64,000 nt of DNA. Origin: an uncultured Clostridia bacterium. Lineage in GTDB: Bacteria > Bacillota > Clostridia > TANB77 > CAG-508. Of this stretch, positions 1 to 9,231 are shown one piece after another. The number at the start of each line of letters is the position of its first letter. Positions within the stretch are counted from its first letter, which is position 1. The translations under genes and the position numbers were made by a program. The notes below the pieces were generated by a model, which saw nothing but the letters and a program-made list of their open reading frames with translations, did no database searches and had not been told where the DNA came from. Location: contig CAKPJC010000006.1 of the NCBI GenBank assembly GCA_934162535.1, forward strand, positions 25,666 to 89,665. Reading direction: 5' to 3'.

Positions 1-10
1 TTCTTCCATA

Positions 11-53
11 AAAAAATAGCCCCTCCCTTCTATTAAGGTATGTGCTATTTTTT
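11..53 (-). terminator. Rho-independent terminator after spoVM
   Basis: A 10-bp perfect stem (11-20 with 44-53) is followed by T-rich sequence on either strand. It lies 14 bp beyond the spoVM stop, so it most likely ends the minus-strand transcript of spoVM and the small membrane gene. Confidence 0.7.
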
Positions 54-66
54 TATTTTTATTCAT

Positions 67-141
67 TTATTCTTTTATTCCGAATAATAATTTTACTATT
101 CCTCTTAAACATTTTGGGACTTTTTTTACTACTATAGTCAT
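67..141 (-). CDS. spoVM: Stage V sporulation protein SpoVM (24 aa)
   Basis: Short amphipathic peptide reading MTIVVKKVPKCLRGIVKLLF followed by GIKE. SpoVM of Bacillus subtilis (26 aa) embeds in the convex forespore membrane, marks it for SpoIVA coat assembly and inhibits FtsH. The alignment here is ungapped: Pro9 (required in B. subtilis), Lys10, Leu12, Gly14, Ile15 and Val16 all match, with Lys at position 17 where B. subtilis has Arg. A GGAGG ribosome site sits 7 bp before the ATG. The gene follows a 48-residue membrane peptide 17 bp upstream and precedes a terminator, so the two probably share a transcript. It is below the usual gene-calling cutoff, which would explain its being missed. 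The identification rests on motif alignment only. Confidence 0.82.
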   Translation of the reverse strand: MTIVVKKVPKCLRGIVKLLFGIKE

Positions 142-157
142 ATGTATACCTCCTTTT

Positions 158-304
158 TTAGCAGAGTAACCATAAGATTCCAACTAATATTACTACTATT
201 CCTATTAGAAATAACCATCCAGCTATTGGGAGAAATAATACTAGTAATATTCCTATTCCTAATCCTACTAAACATACTCCAAATGTCTTTTTTAAGATTT
301 TCAT
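158..304 (-). CDS. Small hydrophobic membrane protein (48 aa)
   Basis: The peptide starts MKILKKTFGVCLVGLGIGIL and ends ILWLLC. After a short basic start, two hydrophobic stretches (about residues 9-25 and 30-47) are separated by a Pro-Ile-Ala-Gly-Trp turn, suggesting a two-helix hairpin in the membrane. GGAGG lies 8 bp before the ATG and a good sigma-A-like promoter is at 332-360. I do not recognise a family. Its position just ahead of spoVM suggests a shared transcript and possibly a sporulation role, which is inference. Confidence 0.6.
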   Translation of the reverse strand: MKILKKTFGVCLVGLGIGILLVLFLPIAGWLFLIGIVVILVGILWLLC

Positions 305-331
305 TATGATTTCCTCCAAATCTTTTAGTAT

Positions 332-360
332 ATTATATTCTTTTTTATTTTTTATGTGAA
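332..360 (-). promoter_or_regulatory. Sigma-A-like promoter for the small membrane gene and spoVM
   Basis: On the minus strand TTCACA, 17 bp, then TATAAT: five and six matches to consensus. It ends 27 bp before the start codon of the 48-residue gene. Confidence 0.6.
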
Positions 361-390
361 TTTTAACTAGGATTATACATATGGATTTGT

Positions 391-2289
391 TTACATTTTA
401 TATAATTTTTCTAAAACTATTATAAACATTGCATGTGACCAACCTAAACCTAATACCCAATTTGGTTTAAGTGTTTTATTATCTATTTGTTCACCTAAAA
501 GGCTATGCTTACCTGCTGTTTTTAGGACAAAGTCAAATGTTTCTTTTGCTTTTTTCTTTTCTCCTATTTCTAGGTAATATAATGTCATCCATAAATTTGC
601 AATAGGCCATGGTGAGCCATTTCTATAATGGTCTTTTTCAAATCTTTGATAGCCACCTGTATATGTTCTTATTGTTAGATTTATATTTTCTACCGTATTT
701 TGTACTTTTTTCTCTTTTGGTGAAAATACACCAAATGGTATTACTGCACCTAATATGCTTATATCCATTCTTTTATCTGTAGTATTTCTTACATATGATT
801 TTCTTGTTTCGTCATACAAGTTTGTTTCAATATATTCTTTTATTTTTAGTTTTAGTTCTGATATTTCATTAATATTTTTGCTTACTTTTTCTTCCTTTAA
901 TCTGTTATTTTCAAACTCTGAAACATTTTTTCCTAAAACATTATATATTTTTATCATTGAATCAAATGCAGAATATATACTTGCTAATGAATATAAGTGT
1001 ATACCTTCACACATTTCCCATAAATCATAGCTTACATGATATATTTCTGTTCCATTTATTATGTCTTTTGTGTATCTTTTTAGGAAGTCTACTGCCTTTT
1101 CACACATATGTAAGTTTGATTTTAAGAATTCTTCACTTTTGGTATATTCGTAATGTGAATATACACCATATACAACACTTGCTGTTTCATCAATTTGGTA
1201 GCCCCAACATGGTGCAAGTTTTCCATCTGTATAAAAACGTTGCTCCCACATTCCATTTTTGCTTTGTGTCATCTTGCAAAATGTATTATAAAATTTGTCT
1301 GTTTCTTTTGTCATTTTTAGAATATCTAGTGCTTTTGCTATAAATATTGCGTCTCTTGGCCAGCAATACGCATATCTTCCACATTGTGTTAAATATTCAT
1401 CTATTTCTGGTGCTGCAATTATTCCTCCTGTTGTTTCATTCATTAATAATGGAAATAGTAATATACTTCTTCTGTATATATCTTGGATTTTTTCTTCATA
1501 ACTACTTTCTGGTTCTTTTAGTTCAAGTCCGTTATGTTCTTTTACATATTTTCTCCAATATGATTTTACATTTGAATATTCCTTTTTTAGGTCAATCTTC
1601 TTTATTCTTTCTACTTCATTTTCGACAGCTTGTATTGTTTTTTTGTTTTCATCTATATATATACATATTTCTATTTCTCTTTTTTCTCCTGGTTTCATTA
1701 TTCCAATATCAAAGCTTATACTTGAGTCTTTTGACATTCCAATATAGTCTTTATCTTGGATGTTTCCTGAATGGATATTGCTTATTGTGTCATTTATTTG
1801 GTAACTTAATAATTCTTTGTCTTTTGAAAATGTTGCAACTGAAAAATCATGTGCATATTGTATCATTCCATTATCTATTTTCATTGCTCCAACGAAATTG
1901 TTTTGGTCTGATAGTAGTTCTGAATGAATCAAAAAGTTTACATCTAATTCAATATTTCCAACATTCATAAATGTGTATTTTTTTACAAATATGTCTTCTT
2001 TTATTGTTATAAAGTCTGTTTGTAATACCTTTAGGTTGAAATATGTGTTTGTTATTTCAGTGTTTAGTATATTTGTGTCTGTATCATAATATTGTACATA
2101 TGTGTTATTTATATCATCATGTAAATATATTAGGTCTGAATCATTTACTTTTACTCCTGTATGAAAATAGTTTAGATATTGTCTATTTTCTCTATTTGGA
2201 AATGATAACCTTAGTAACTCTCCTTTTCCTGAAAATGTTGCTAATATATCTTTGTTTCCTATTATTGCTTCATTCAAGTATTTTTCCAT
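391..2289 (-). CDS. GH15 glucoamylase / glucan 1,4-alpha-glucosidase-like protein
   Basis: A 632-residue glycoside hydrolase of family 15, which releases glucose from the non-reducing ends of maltodextrins or related alpha-glucans. Residues about 1-240 form the beta-sandwich linker domain; the (alpha/alpha)6 barrel follows. Diagnostic barrel motifs are CWPRDA (about 309), GYQIDE (about 363) and YDLWEMCEGIHLYS (about 421), whose Glu is the expected general acid. The second catalytic Glu should be in LLGEQID near the C-terminus. There is no signal peptide, so the enzyme is probably cytoplasmic and acts on imported or stored maltodextrin, like the GH13 enzyme at 48.7-50.2 kb. Length and motifs are normal for bacterial members. 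Substrate preference between maltose, dextran and trehalose cannot be set from sequence. Confidence 0.9.
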   Translation of the reverse strand: MEKYLNEAIIGNKDILATFSGKGELLRLSFPNRENRQYLNYFHTGVKVNDSDLIYLHDDINNTYVQYYDTDTNILNTEITNTYFNLKVLQTDFITIKEDIFVKKYTFMNVGNIELDVNFLIHSELLSDQNNFVGAMKIDNGMIQYAHDFSVATFSKDKELLSYQINDTISNIHSGNIQDKDYIGMSKDSSISFDIGIMKPGEKREIEICIYIDENKKTIQAVENEVERIKKIDLKKEYSNVKSYWRKYVKEHNGLELKEPESSYEEKIQDIYRRSILLFPLLMNETTGGIIAAPEIDEYLTQCGRYAYCWPRDAIFIAKALDILKMTKETDKFYNTFCKMTQSKNGMWEQRFYTDGKLAPCWGYQIDETASVVYGVYSHYEYTKSEEFLKSNLHMCEKAVDFLKRYTKDIINGTEIYHVSYDLWEMCEGIHLYSLASIYSAFDSMIKIYNVLGKNVSEFENNRLKEEKVSKNINEISELKLKIKEYIETNLYDETRKSYVRNTTDKRMDISILGAVIPFGVFSPKEKKVQNTVENINLTIRTYTGGYQRFEKDHYRNGSPWPIANLWMTLYYLEIGEKKKAKETFDFVLKTAGKHSLLGEQIDNKTLKPNWVLGLGWSHAMFIIVLEKLYKM

Positions 2290-2328
2290 TATAAATTCCT
2301 TTCCATTTTATCTGAATATTTATTCAGA

Positions 2329-3972
2329 TTACCCTTCTATTATATTTAATATTTGTTTTTCAAGGTCTTTCATTTTTTCGTTTATTCTAAACATGTCTTC
2401 ATCTCTAAGTTGAGTATCTTCCATGTCTTGTTTAACAAATTGCTGCATATCTTGTATTTCATTTTGTAATTTGTTAAGTCTTGTAAGTATTTCTTGTTTA
2501 ATTGTGTGTGGTTTTCTAATCTTTATTTTGTTTACGATTTTTAACTCATCTGCTAATTCATATGTTTCACCAAACTCAGGTATTGTCGCATTTATTCCTG
2601 TTTCTTCAAGTATTTTGTTTCTTAATACTATTTGTGATTCTTCTTCCCCATGAACAAGGAATATGTGTTTTGGCTTTGTTCTAAATGAATATATAAAATT
2701 CATTAACCATTCTTGATCTGCATGTCCTGAATATCCTTCTATATATTCTATTCTAGCATTTACTGCAAATTCTTCTCCAAATATTGTTACTTTTTTAGCT
2801 CCATTTACTATTGAATATCCTAATGTTCCTGGTGCTTGGTAACCAACAAATAGTATTGTGCTGTCTGGCTTCCATATATTGTGTTTTAGATGATGTTTTA
2901 TTCTTCCGACATCACACATTCCACTCGCTGATATTATTATTGATGGTTGATTTAATTCATTTAATGCCTTTGATTCATCTGCTGTTTGTGTGAATTGTAG
3001 CCCTGGGAATTCTAGTGGATTATCTCCTCTTTCCATCTCTTCTTGTATTTCTTCTTCAAATAAGTCTGTATTTTGCTTAAATATTTCTGTTGCTGATATT
3101 GCAAGTGGGCTATCAACAAATACAGGTACTTTCATTAATGTACTGTATTTTCTTTTGAATTCTTCATCATCAGTATTTTCTTTTATTTTGTTTAGTTCAT
3201 ATAGTATTTCTTGTGTTCTTCCAACTGCAAATGATGGTATTACAACTGTTCCTCCATTGTCTATTGTTTCTGATACAACATCAAGGAACATATGAGCTTT
3301 TTCATTGTTTTTTACGTGTAATCTGCTTCCATATGTTGATTCCATTACAAGATAGTCTGCATTTTCTATCATTGTTGGTGAATCTAATAATGGTAAATCA
3401 TTATTTCCTAAGTCTCCTGAAAATACTGCTTTTGTTTCTTTTCCATTTTCTGTTGCCCATACCTCTATTATGCTTGAGCCTAACATATGTCCAGCATCAT
3501 TAAATCTTACACATATATCTTCTGATACCTGTATTATTTCATCATATTGTACTGGTGTGAATATTTCTAAACAGTTTATTGCATCTTCTGCTGTATATAA
3601 AGGTGGATATGTTTGTTCACCTTTTCTTTTTCTTTTTTTATTTTTCCATTCTGTTTCCATTTCTTGAATGTGTCCACTGTCTGGTAACATTATTCCACAT
3701 AGGTCACATGTTGCTTTGTGTGCATATATAGGTCCTTTGAAACCTTCTAAGTATAGTTTTGGTATTCTTCCTGAATGGTCTATATGTGCATGTGTTAGTA
3801 GCATGAAGTCGATTTCTGCTGGATTATATGCAAATGGTTGGTAGTTTTCTATTTCTAACTCTTTGCTTCCTTGATACATTCCACAGTCTACTAAGAATTT
3901 TTTTCCTGCTGCTTCTACAAGAAAGTTTGAGCCTGTAACCATTTTTGCAGCTCCTAAAAATGTTATTTTCAT
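2329..3972 (-). CDS. MBL-fold / beta-CASP RNA hydrolase (CPSF73/YSH1-like)
   Basis: 547 residues. The N-terminus has the metallo-beta-lactamase zinc motif HAHIDH (residues 61-66), further ligands in the DAGHMLGSS and FSGDLGN segments, and a C-terminal GYSGHAD plus LVHGEEES pair typical of the RMMBL module. A beta-CASP domain lies between. Members are zinc-dependent exo/endoribonucleases of the CPSF73 type; this branch is distinct from RNase J (no RNase J C-terminal domain). The insert KNKKRKRKGE (about residues 111-120) is strongly basic and may touch RNA. A coiled-coil tail ends the protein. It is 13 bp downstream of the 507-residue coiled-coil gene, so the two are probably cotranscribed. 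The precise RNA target is unknown. Confidence 0.85.
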   Translation of the reverse strand: MKITFLGAAKMVTGSNFLVEAAGKKFLVDCGMYQGSKELEIENYQPFAYNPAEIDFMLLTHAHIDHSGRIPKLYLEGFKGPIYAHKATCDLCGIMLPDSGHIQEMETEWKNKKRKRKGEQTYPPLYTAEDAINCLEIFTPVQYDEIIQVSEDICVRFNDAGHMLGSSIIEVWATENGKETKAVFSGDLGNNDLPLLDSPTMIENADYLVMESTYGSRLHVKNNEKAHMFLDVVSETIDNGGTVVIPSFAVGRTQEILYELNKIKENTDDEEFKRKYSTLMKVPVFVDSPLAISATEIFKQNTDLFEEEIQEEMERGDNPLEFPGLQFTQTADESKALNELNQPSIIISASGMCDVGRIKHHLKHNIWKPDSTILFVGYQAPGTLGYSIVNGAKKVTIFGEEFAVNARIEYIEGYSGHADQEWLMNFIYSFRTKPKHIFLVHGEEESQIVLRNKILEETGINATIPEFGETYELADELKIVNKIKIRKPHTIKQEILTRLNKLQNEIQDMQQFVKQDMEDTQLRDEDMFRINEKMKDLEKQILNIIEG

Positions 3973-3985
3973 ATGTTCTCTCCTC

Positions 3986-5509
3986 TTAATTAAATATTTT
4001 TGTTTTTCTATTTAGCCTTATTTTTTCTTTTGGTTCTATTATAAATTTGTCTTCATTTATGTTTTCATCAAATATTTGTACATAATATTTTTCAAATTCA
4101 GGTGTTATTTTGAAATATAGTTCCTCAAGTTTTATTATTCTTGTTTTTAATACATGGTCAAGTATTTCAATAGGTATTTTTACTATAACTTTTCTGTCTA
4201 TAGCCACTTGTAGTAGCTTTTCTTCTACCATCAATATTTTTTCTCGTAATTCTTCTACATCTTTTATGTTTTCCATTTTATCAAATGGCAATACCATGTA
4301 ATATCTAAATTGGTAGATTTGATTCACTATTTTTTCTTCATCTTCTTTTTCTATTCCTTTTTGAAAACAGTCTAAAAATATCTGCTCAAATTGTACAATT
4401 ATCTGCCTTATTTTGTTTTGATTGTATTTTATTGCTTCCAGTAAGTTTTTTCTTTCTTCTAATAATTTTTTTTCATACATATAGTTTTCTGGGTTCATGT
4501 AATAGTTGCTTTCTTCAATTTGATTCATTAATATTTTTTTTCTGTCTACTAGTTGTTGTTTTAGTACTCTTATACTAAATATTTTCTTTTCAAGTGGTAC
4601 ATCTTTGTTTCTTTTGTCATATTCAGCTTTTAATCTTGTTTCTTGACTTAGTATTTTTTCTATGCTTTTTATTTCTTTTGTTGCATTTTTCTTTTCTTCC
4701 GTATATTTTTCAATATATTTTTTTGTGTTTTTAAATTCTTCTAGTTTAAATATTATATTTTGAAGGTCTTTTTCTGCTTGTTTTTTAAATTGTTGATTAT
4801 TATTTACCTCATTTATTATTGCAATTTTTGATAGTAAATCTATTAATTCTTTTGCAGTTTCTACATCATATTTTTTTTGTAGTTCTTCTTTCATTTGTTG
4901 TAAATAGTCAATTATTCCATCATTGTCTTTACACCATGAATCCATAAATTCTTTGCCAAGTAGTATTTGCAATGTTTGATATATAAGATTTGAATTTATA
5001 TTTTCAACTTCGTTTTTTGGCGTTGTCCATGACCAACCATTGAAGTCTCTCAATACTTCTACTCTATCTATACATCTACCAGTGTTTATTAAGTTTGATA
5101 GTGCAATTGATGTCATTCCATATTTTTGATTTACTATTTTAGGGTTTCTTGATATTTTTTCTATTGCATATAATAATTTGTTTTCTATTGGATATGCAAT
5201 TATTTCATTTCCATTTATATAGAATTTATCTTTTTTTATGGTTTCTTCTATTTCAATATTTTCTAATTTTTGACTAAGTTTTACTACATTTATTGTATTA
5301 CAATTTCTTTGTATGTTTTTTAGTAGTTCTTCTATATATTCTGACTGACTTGTTTTTATTGCTTTCGCATTTTTATAGTCTTTGTATGATACTTCTATTT
5401 TATATAATATTCCTTGGAGAAGATTTTTTGCATGTTCTTCTATATTCTTGTTTTCTAATATTTTTTCTAGTTCTTCATTTTTATCCTTTTTTATTAATTT
5501 TTCTAGCAT
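3986..5509 (-). CDS. Coiled-coil protein of unknown function (507 aa)
   Basis: A charged, Lys/Glu-rich, mainly helical protein with no signal peptide or membrane segment. A central segment (about residues 85-190) looks globular, with GMTSIALSNLINTGRCIDR and a conserved-looking DFNGWSWTT. The rest (about 210-400) is heptad-like coiled coil. I chose the internal ATG (MLEKLIKK) because AAAGGAG sits 6 bp before it; the upstream ATG overlaps that ribosome site. The gene is between the FtsK/SpoIIIE gene (16 bp upstream) and the beta-CASP hydrolase (13 bp downstream), an operon-like arrangement. I do not recognise a family and assign no function. Confidence 0.7.
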   Translation of the reverse strand: MLEKLIKKDKNEELEKILENKNIEEHAKNLLQGILYKIEVSYKDYKNAKAIKTSQSEYIEELLKNIQRNCNTINVVKLSQKLENIEIEETIKKDKFYINGNEIIAYPIENKLLYAIEKISRNPKIVNQKYGMTSIALSNLINTGRCIDRVEVLRDFNGWSWTTPKNEVENINSNLIYQTLQILLGKEFMDSWCKDNDGIIDYLQQMKEELQKKYDVETAKELIDLLSKIAIINEVNNNQQFKKQAEKDLQNIIFKLEEFKNTKKYIEKYTEEKKNATKEIKSIEKILSQETRLKAEYDKRNKDVPLEKKIFSIRVLKQQLVDRKKILMNQIEESNYYMNPENYMYEKKLLEERKNLLEAIKYNQNKIRQIIVQFEQIFLDCFQKGIEKEDEEKIVNQIYQFRYYMVLPFDKMENIKDVEELREKILMVEEKLLQVAIDRKVIVKIPIEILDHVLKTRIIKLEELYFKITPEFEKYYVQIFDENINEDKFIIEPKEKIRLNRKTKIFN

Positions 5510-5525
5510 ATCTTCTCCTTTCAAT

Positions 5526-7907
5526 CTATTCTTCTGTTGCTTCTGGGCTTGTTGTCATCTTTAGTTCTGCAAGTCTTTCTAATGTCATTAGTACTTGCCT
5601 TGGTTTACTTCCTTGGTATCCTGAGATTACTCCTCTTTCTTCCATTTGGTCAATTATTCTTCCTGCTCTCGCATATCCTACTTTAAATCTTCTTTGTATA
5701 AATGATGTTGATGCTTGTCCTGTTTCAACTACAACATCTATTGCATCCATTAGTAATGGGTCTGTATCATCATCTGCTTGTGCTTCTTCAGCAATTTCTT
5801 TATCTGTTTTATTGCTTTTTTCAATTGTTTCAAGTATGTCTTCACTATATGTTGCAACTCCATTTGATTTTATGAAGTCAACAACTTTTTCTACTTCAGG
5901 GTCATCTATAAATGCTCCTTGTATTCTTGTTGGCTTTGGTGCACCTGCTGGATAGAATAGCATATCTCCTTTTCCTAAAAGTTTTTCTGCTCCAACTTGG
6001 TCTAGTATTGTTCTTGAATCTACTTGTGATGATACTGCAAATGCTATTCTTGATGGTATGTTCGCTTTGATTATTCCTGTTATTACATCTACAGATGGTC
6101 TTTGTGTTGCTATTATTAGGTGCATTCCTGCTGCTCTTGCTTTTTGTGCTAGTCTACATATTGAGTCTTCTACATCTTTTGCGGCTACCATCATTAAGTC
6201 TGCTAACTCGTCTATTATTATTACTATTTGTGGTAGTTGTCCAACACCTTCCTCTTTTTCTACTAGTGCATTATATCCTTTTAGGTCTCTTACTCCTTTT
6301 TGTGCAAATACATTGTATCTATTATCCATTTCTTGTACTGCCCATGCTAATGCTCCTGCTGCTTTTTTAGGGTCTGTGACTACTGGTATTAATAGATGTG
6401 GTATTCCATTATATACTGATAATTCTACGACTTTTGGATCTATCATTACAAGTTTTACTTCACTTGGTTTTGCTTTGTATATTATACTTGCTATTATTGT
6501 GTTTATACATACACTTTTTCCTGAACCTGTTGCTCCTGCGATTAATGCATGTGGCATTTTTGCTATATCAGCTATTGCCATATTTCCTGCAACATCTTTT
6601 CCAAGTGCTACACTTAATTTTGATTTATGATTTTGAAATTCATCACTTTCAACTACGTCTCTAAAGTGTACTGTTTCTTTTTCTGAGTTTGGTACTTCTA
6701 TCCCTACTGCTTGTTTCCCTGGTATTGGAGCTTCTATTCTTATTGTTTCTGCTGCAAGGTTTAGTGCTATATCATCTGCTAGATTTGCTATTTTACTTAC
6801 TCTTACACCTTCTGCTGGTTTTAGTTCATATCTTGTTATTGCAGGTCCAACTGATACATTTTCTACTTTTGCTTGTACTCCAAAACTGTATAATGTTTTT
6901 TGTAATTTTGTTGCTATTTCTGTAAGTGCCTTTGCTCCACCTTTTATCGTTTTTTTCTCACCTTTGCTTAATAATTCTACTGGTGGATATTCATAGTGCT
7001 CATCTTCTACTGCTTGTGCATGCTCTAGTTGTAGTACTTCTTTTACTTTTTCTTCTTTCTTTTCTTCTTCTTGTTTGAATAGGTTTCCTTCTATGAAGTC
7101 TGGCTCAATGTTATTTTTGTGCTTTTCTCCTCCTATTATAACAAGTTTTTCTTTTTCCTTCTTGTTTTTTCTTTTTGGTTCGTCTTCTACAACTCTACCA
7201 TTTAGGTTTATTTTTATTTGCTCTTCTTGTGGTTCTTCTTCTATATCTAAATATGCTTTTCTATTTTCTTTTATTGTTTTCATTCTGTTATTTTCATATT
7301 CTGATTCTTCTTGTTGATGGTTTGCCATTTTTTGTTCATGTCTTTCTTTCCTTCTGTTTACACCATCTTGTATCCAATTACTTACCATTCCTGATATGTC
7401 TATTCCAAATACTGTTGCAAATAGTATTAGTGATACACCTATACTTAGTATTATTGTTCCTATTTTGCCAAATAACTTGAATAATGGTACTGCTGCTATT
7501 GTTCCTAATGCTCCTCCTCCAACACTATTTTCTCCTAGTTGAAATGCGTCTTTTATTATTTCTGATATGTTTTGTTCTATGCTTATCGTTCCATTATATA
7601 TTTGATATACACTTAGTATTACTGCAACAAATATTAATAATAGTGTGTATTGTAATATTTTTGATGATAAATATCCATCATCATCTTTACATGCCATTTT
7701 TACTGCTACTGCAAATGCACCTATTGGTAGTACATATTTTATTATACCAAACATCCCCCCTAAAAAGTCGCTTAGTGCTATTCCTATATAACCTGATTCT
7801 GTGTATATTAACACTGTTAGTAGGATGCTTAGTATTATTGTTATTATTACTCCTAAATTTGGTGATTCTTTTTTTGCTCTTTTTCCTTTATATTTTTTCT
7901 TTGCCAT
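5526..7907 (-). CDS. ftsK/spoIIIE: FtsK/SpoIIIE-type DNA translocase
   Basis: 793 residues. Four or so hydrophobic segments in the first ~175 residues anchor it in the septal membrane, followed by a charged linker (about 180-310). The RecA-like motor carries Walker A GATGSGKSVC, Walker B-like IVIIIDELADLMM and the ATQRPSVDVITG motif. The C-terminal winged-helix gamma domain (SFIQRRFKVGYARAGRIID) reads polar DNA sequences. The protein pumps double-stranded DNA through a closing septum, either at division or into the forespore. Length matches Bacillus SpoIIIE and SftA-class proteins; the membrane segments favour SpoIIIE. A terminator-like hairpin separates it from the upstream gene, but no strong promoter of its own was recognised. 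Confidence 0.93.
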   Translation of the reverse strand: MAKKKYKGKRAKKESPNLGVIITIILSILLTVLIYTESGYIGIALSDFLGGMFGIIKYVLPIGAFAVAVKMACKDDDGYLSSKILQYTLLLIFVAVILSVYQIYNGTISIEQNISEIIKDAFQLGENSVGGGALGTIAAVPLFKLFGKIGTIILSIGVSLILFATVFGIDISGMVSNWIQDGVNRRKERHEQKMANHQQEESEYENNRMKTIKENRKAYLDIEEEPQEEQIKINLNGRVVEDEPKRKNKKEKEKLVIIGGEKHKNNIEPDFIEGNLFKQEEEKKEEKVKEVLQLEHAQAVEDEHYEYPPVELLSKGEKKTIKGGAKALTEIATKLQKTLYSFGVQAKVENVSVGPAITRYELKPAEGVRVSKIANLADDIALNLAAETIRIEAPIPGKQAVGIEVPNSEKETVHFRDVVESDEFQNHKSKLSVALGKDVAGNMAIADIAKMPHALIAGATGSGKSVCINTIIASIIYKAKPSEVKLVMIDPKVVELSVYNGIPHLLIPVVTDPKKAAGALAWAVQEMDNRYNVFAQKGVRDLKGYNALVEKEEGVGQLPQIVIIIDELADLMMVAAKDVEDSICRLAQKARAAGMHLIIATQRPSVDVITGIIKANIPSRIAFAVSSQVDSRTILDQVGAEKLLGKGDMLFYPAGAPKPTRIQGAFIDDPEVEKVVDFIKSNGVATYSEDILETIEKSNKTDKEIAEEAQADDDTDPLLMDAIDVVVETGQASTSFIQRRFKVGYARAGRIIDQMEERGVISGYQGSKPRQVLMTLERLAELKMTTSPEATEE

Positions 7908-7935
7908 TTTCTACTTCCTTTCAGTTTCTAAAAAT

Positions 7936-7965
7936 GGAGACACTCCTCTTGCAAGGGGTGTCCCC
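7936..7965 (-). terminator. Hairpin terminator between the coiled-coil gene and ftsK/spoIIIE
   Basis: On the minus strand an 11-position stem (GGGGACACCCC with GGAGUGUCUCC) has one mismatch and one G-U pair around a TTGCAAGA-type loop, then a short T run. A second small hairpin (CCCC/GGGG, 7962-7977) overlaps it. Confidence 0.5.
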
Positions 7966-7987
7966 GATTTTGTGGGGTTATCCCCAT

Positions 7988-8491
7988 TTATTGGAGTTCT
8001 TTTCTACTATTTTGTATTGTTTTTATTGTGTCTTCTAATGACATTTCCATTAGATTTACAGCTTCTCCTATATTTTTTTCTAGTTTAGCAAGTGTGTCTG
8101 TTAAAACTGATTCTGTTGATGTTAGTATATTGTTAGCATATTCTTTTGTTCCTTGTGATATTTCTCTTGACATTTCATTTGCTGTTTCTATTATTTCTGC
8201 TTTTTGTTCATATGCTTTTCTTGTTATTTCATGTTCATCAATCATAGCTATTATTCTATTTTCTGCTTCTTTAACTATTCCATCAGCCTCTTTTTGAGCT
8301 TCAACTAATATTCTTTGTCTTTCTTCTTTTACCCATTTTGCTTGTTTTAACTCATCAGGTAATTTTATTCTTATTTCTTTTATTATTTCAAGCATCTCTT
8401 CTTTGTCTACCATTCCTTTGTTTGTAAATGGTAGATTTTTGCTGTTTTCTAATATATCTTCTAAAGTTTCTAATAATGTAAAGATTTCCAT
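7988..8491 (-). CDS. Coiled-coil protein downstream of rsmD (167 aa)
   Basis: A helical, charged protein. Residues about 55-110 (VEAQKEADGIVKEAENRI) resemble the stalk of ATP synthase subunit b or a DivIVA-like coiled coil, and such clostridial proteins next to rsmD are often labelled ATPase without any nucleotide motif. No Walker motif, signal peptide or membrane segment is visible. The start has a usable GGGG-type site 7 bp upstream, and the gene follows rsmD by 19 bp, so the two are probably cotranscribed. I infer only that it is a soluble coiled-coil protein, perhaps structural. Confidence 0.65.
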   Translation of the reverse strand: MEIFTLLETLEDILENSKNLPFTNKGMVDKEEMLEIIKEIRIKLPDELKQAKWVKEERQRILVEAQKEADGIVKEAENRIIAMIDEHEITRKAYEQKAEIIETANEMSREISQGTKEYANNILTSTESVLTDTLAKLEKNIGEAVNLMEMSLEDTIKTIQNSRKELQ

Positions 8492-8510
8492 CGTTTACCC
8501 CTTTCCAGTT

Positions 8511-9065
8511 TTATGTCTTTTTACTTAAAAATATTATGTTTGCTCTTCCATATTTTCTTTCATCTATAATTGCGACATTTATTTTTTCTATTTCTTTTTT
8601 TATTCTTTTTTCATCATCTGTTTCTAATATTATTATTCCGTTTTCTTGGATAATATTTTTTTCTATTATTTTTTCTAAGGATTTTTCTATAAAATTTGTT
8701 TCATATGGTGGGTCAATATATATTATATCAAACTTTTCTTTTGAAACTTTTTCTATGCATTCCTTAAAATCTATATTATATAATTCTACTTTTTCTTCCA
8801 TATGTGTTTTTTGTATGTTTTTTTTGATTATTCCTATTGCTTCTTTTGATTTATCACATAGTATTGCTTTTTTTGCTCCTCTACTTAGCATTTCTAGTCC
8901 TATTGCTCCACTTCCTGCAAATAAGTCTAGTACTGTTGCTTCTGGTATTTGGTTTTGAATTATATTAAATATTGATTCTTTTACTCTATCAAGAGTTGGT
9001 CTTGTGTTGTCTCCTTGTAATGTGTATAATTTTGTTCCCTTTGCTTTTCCACTAATTATTCTCAT
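8511..9065 (-). CDS. rsmD: 16S rRNA (guanine-966 N2)-methyltransferase RsmD
   Basis: 184 residues. The N-terminal MRIISGKAKGTKL and TRPTLDRVKESIFNII are RsmD hallmarks. The Rossmann methyltransferase has the SAM-binding VLDLFAGSGAIGLE and the catalytic IYIDPPY. The enzyme methylates G966 in 16S rRNA during 30S assembly. Length is typical. A sigma-A promoter (9092-9119) lies directly upstream, so rsmD starts a transcript that includes the coiled-coil gene downstream. Confidence 0.95.
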   Translation of the reverse strand: MRIISGKAKGTKLYTLQGDNTRPTLDRVKESIFNIIQNQIPEATVLDLFAGSGAIGLEMLSRGAKKAILCDKSKEAIGIIKKNIQKTHMEEKVELYNIDFKECIEKVSKEKFDIIYIDPPYETNFIEKSLEKIIEKNIIQENGIIILETDDEKRIKKEIEKINVAIIDERKYGRANIIFLSKKT

Positions 9066-9091
9066 TTTTAGCCTTTCTTTCCTATACTACT

Positions 9092-9119
9092 ATTTTATTC
9101 TTTTTTTTGCTATTGTCAA
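9092..9119 (-). promoter_or_regulatory. Sigma-A promoter for rsmD
   Basis: Minus strand TTGACA, 16 bp, TAAAAT. The -10 ends 26 bp before the rsmD start codon, leaving a short leader. Confidence 0.65.
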
Positions 9120-9188
9120 TATTATTAACAAAAATGTAATATACATTTAATATTTCTGTAATATTTGTAATACACAGCGTTACAACAA

Positions 9189-9218
9189 AAACTATCTATG
9201 TTTTTACATAGATAGTTT
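9189..9218 (-). terminator. Terminator after divIVA
   Basis: A 12-bp perfect stem (AAACTATCTATG with CATAGATAGTTT) with a 6-nt A/T loop sits 13 bp after the divIVA stop. On the minus strand it runs into TTTTTGTTG, giving a standard intrinsic terminator. Confidence 0.8.
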
Positions 9219-9231
9219 AACTTTTGTTTTT

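Noticed and set aside
755..2294. Long plus-strand reading frames opposite the glucoamylase and other minus-strand genes
   Set aside because: They are Leu/Phe/Ile/Ser-rich antisense shadows of AT-rich genes, without ribosome sites or motifs; the same holds across the window.
7936..7977. GGGGACACCCC hairpin as a repeated mobile element
   Set aside because: Only one copy seen; position and T run fit a terminator.
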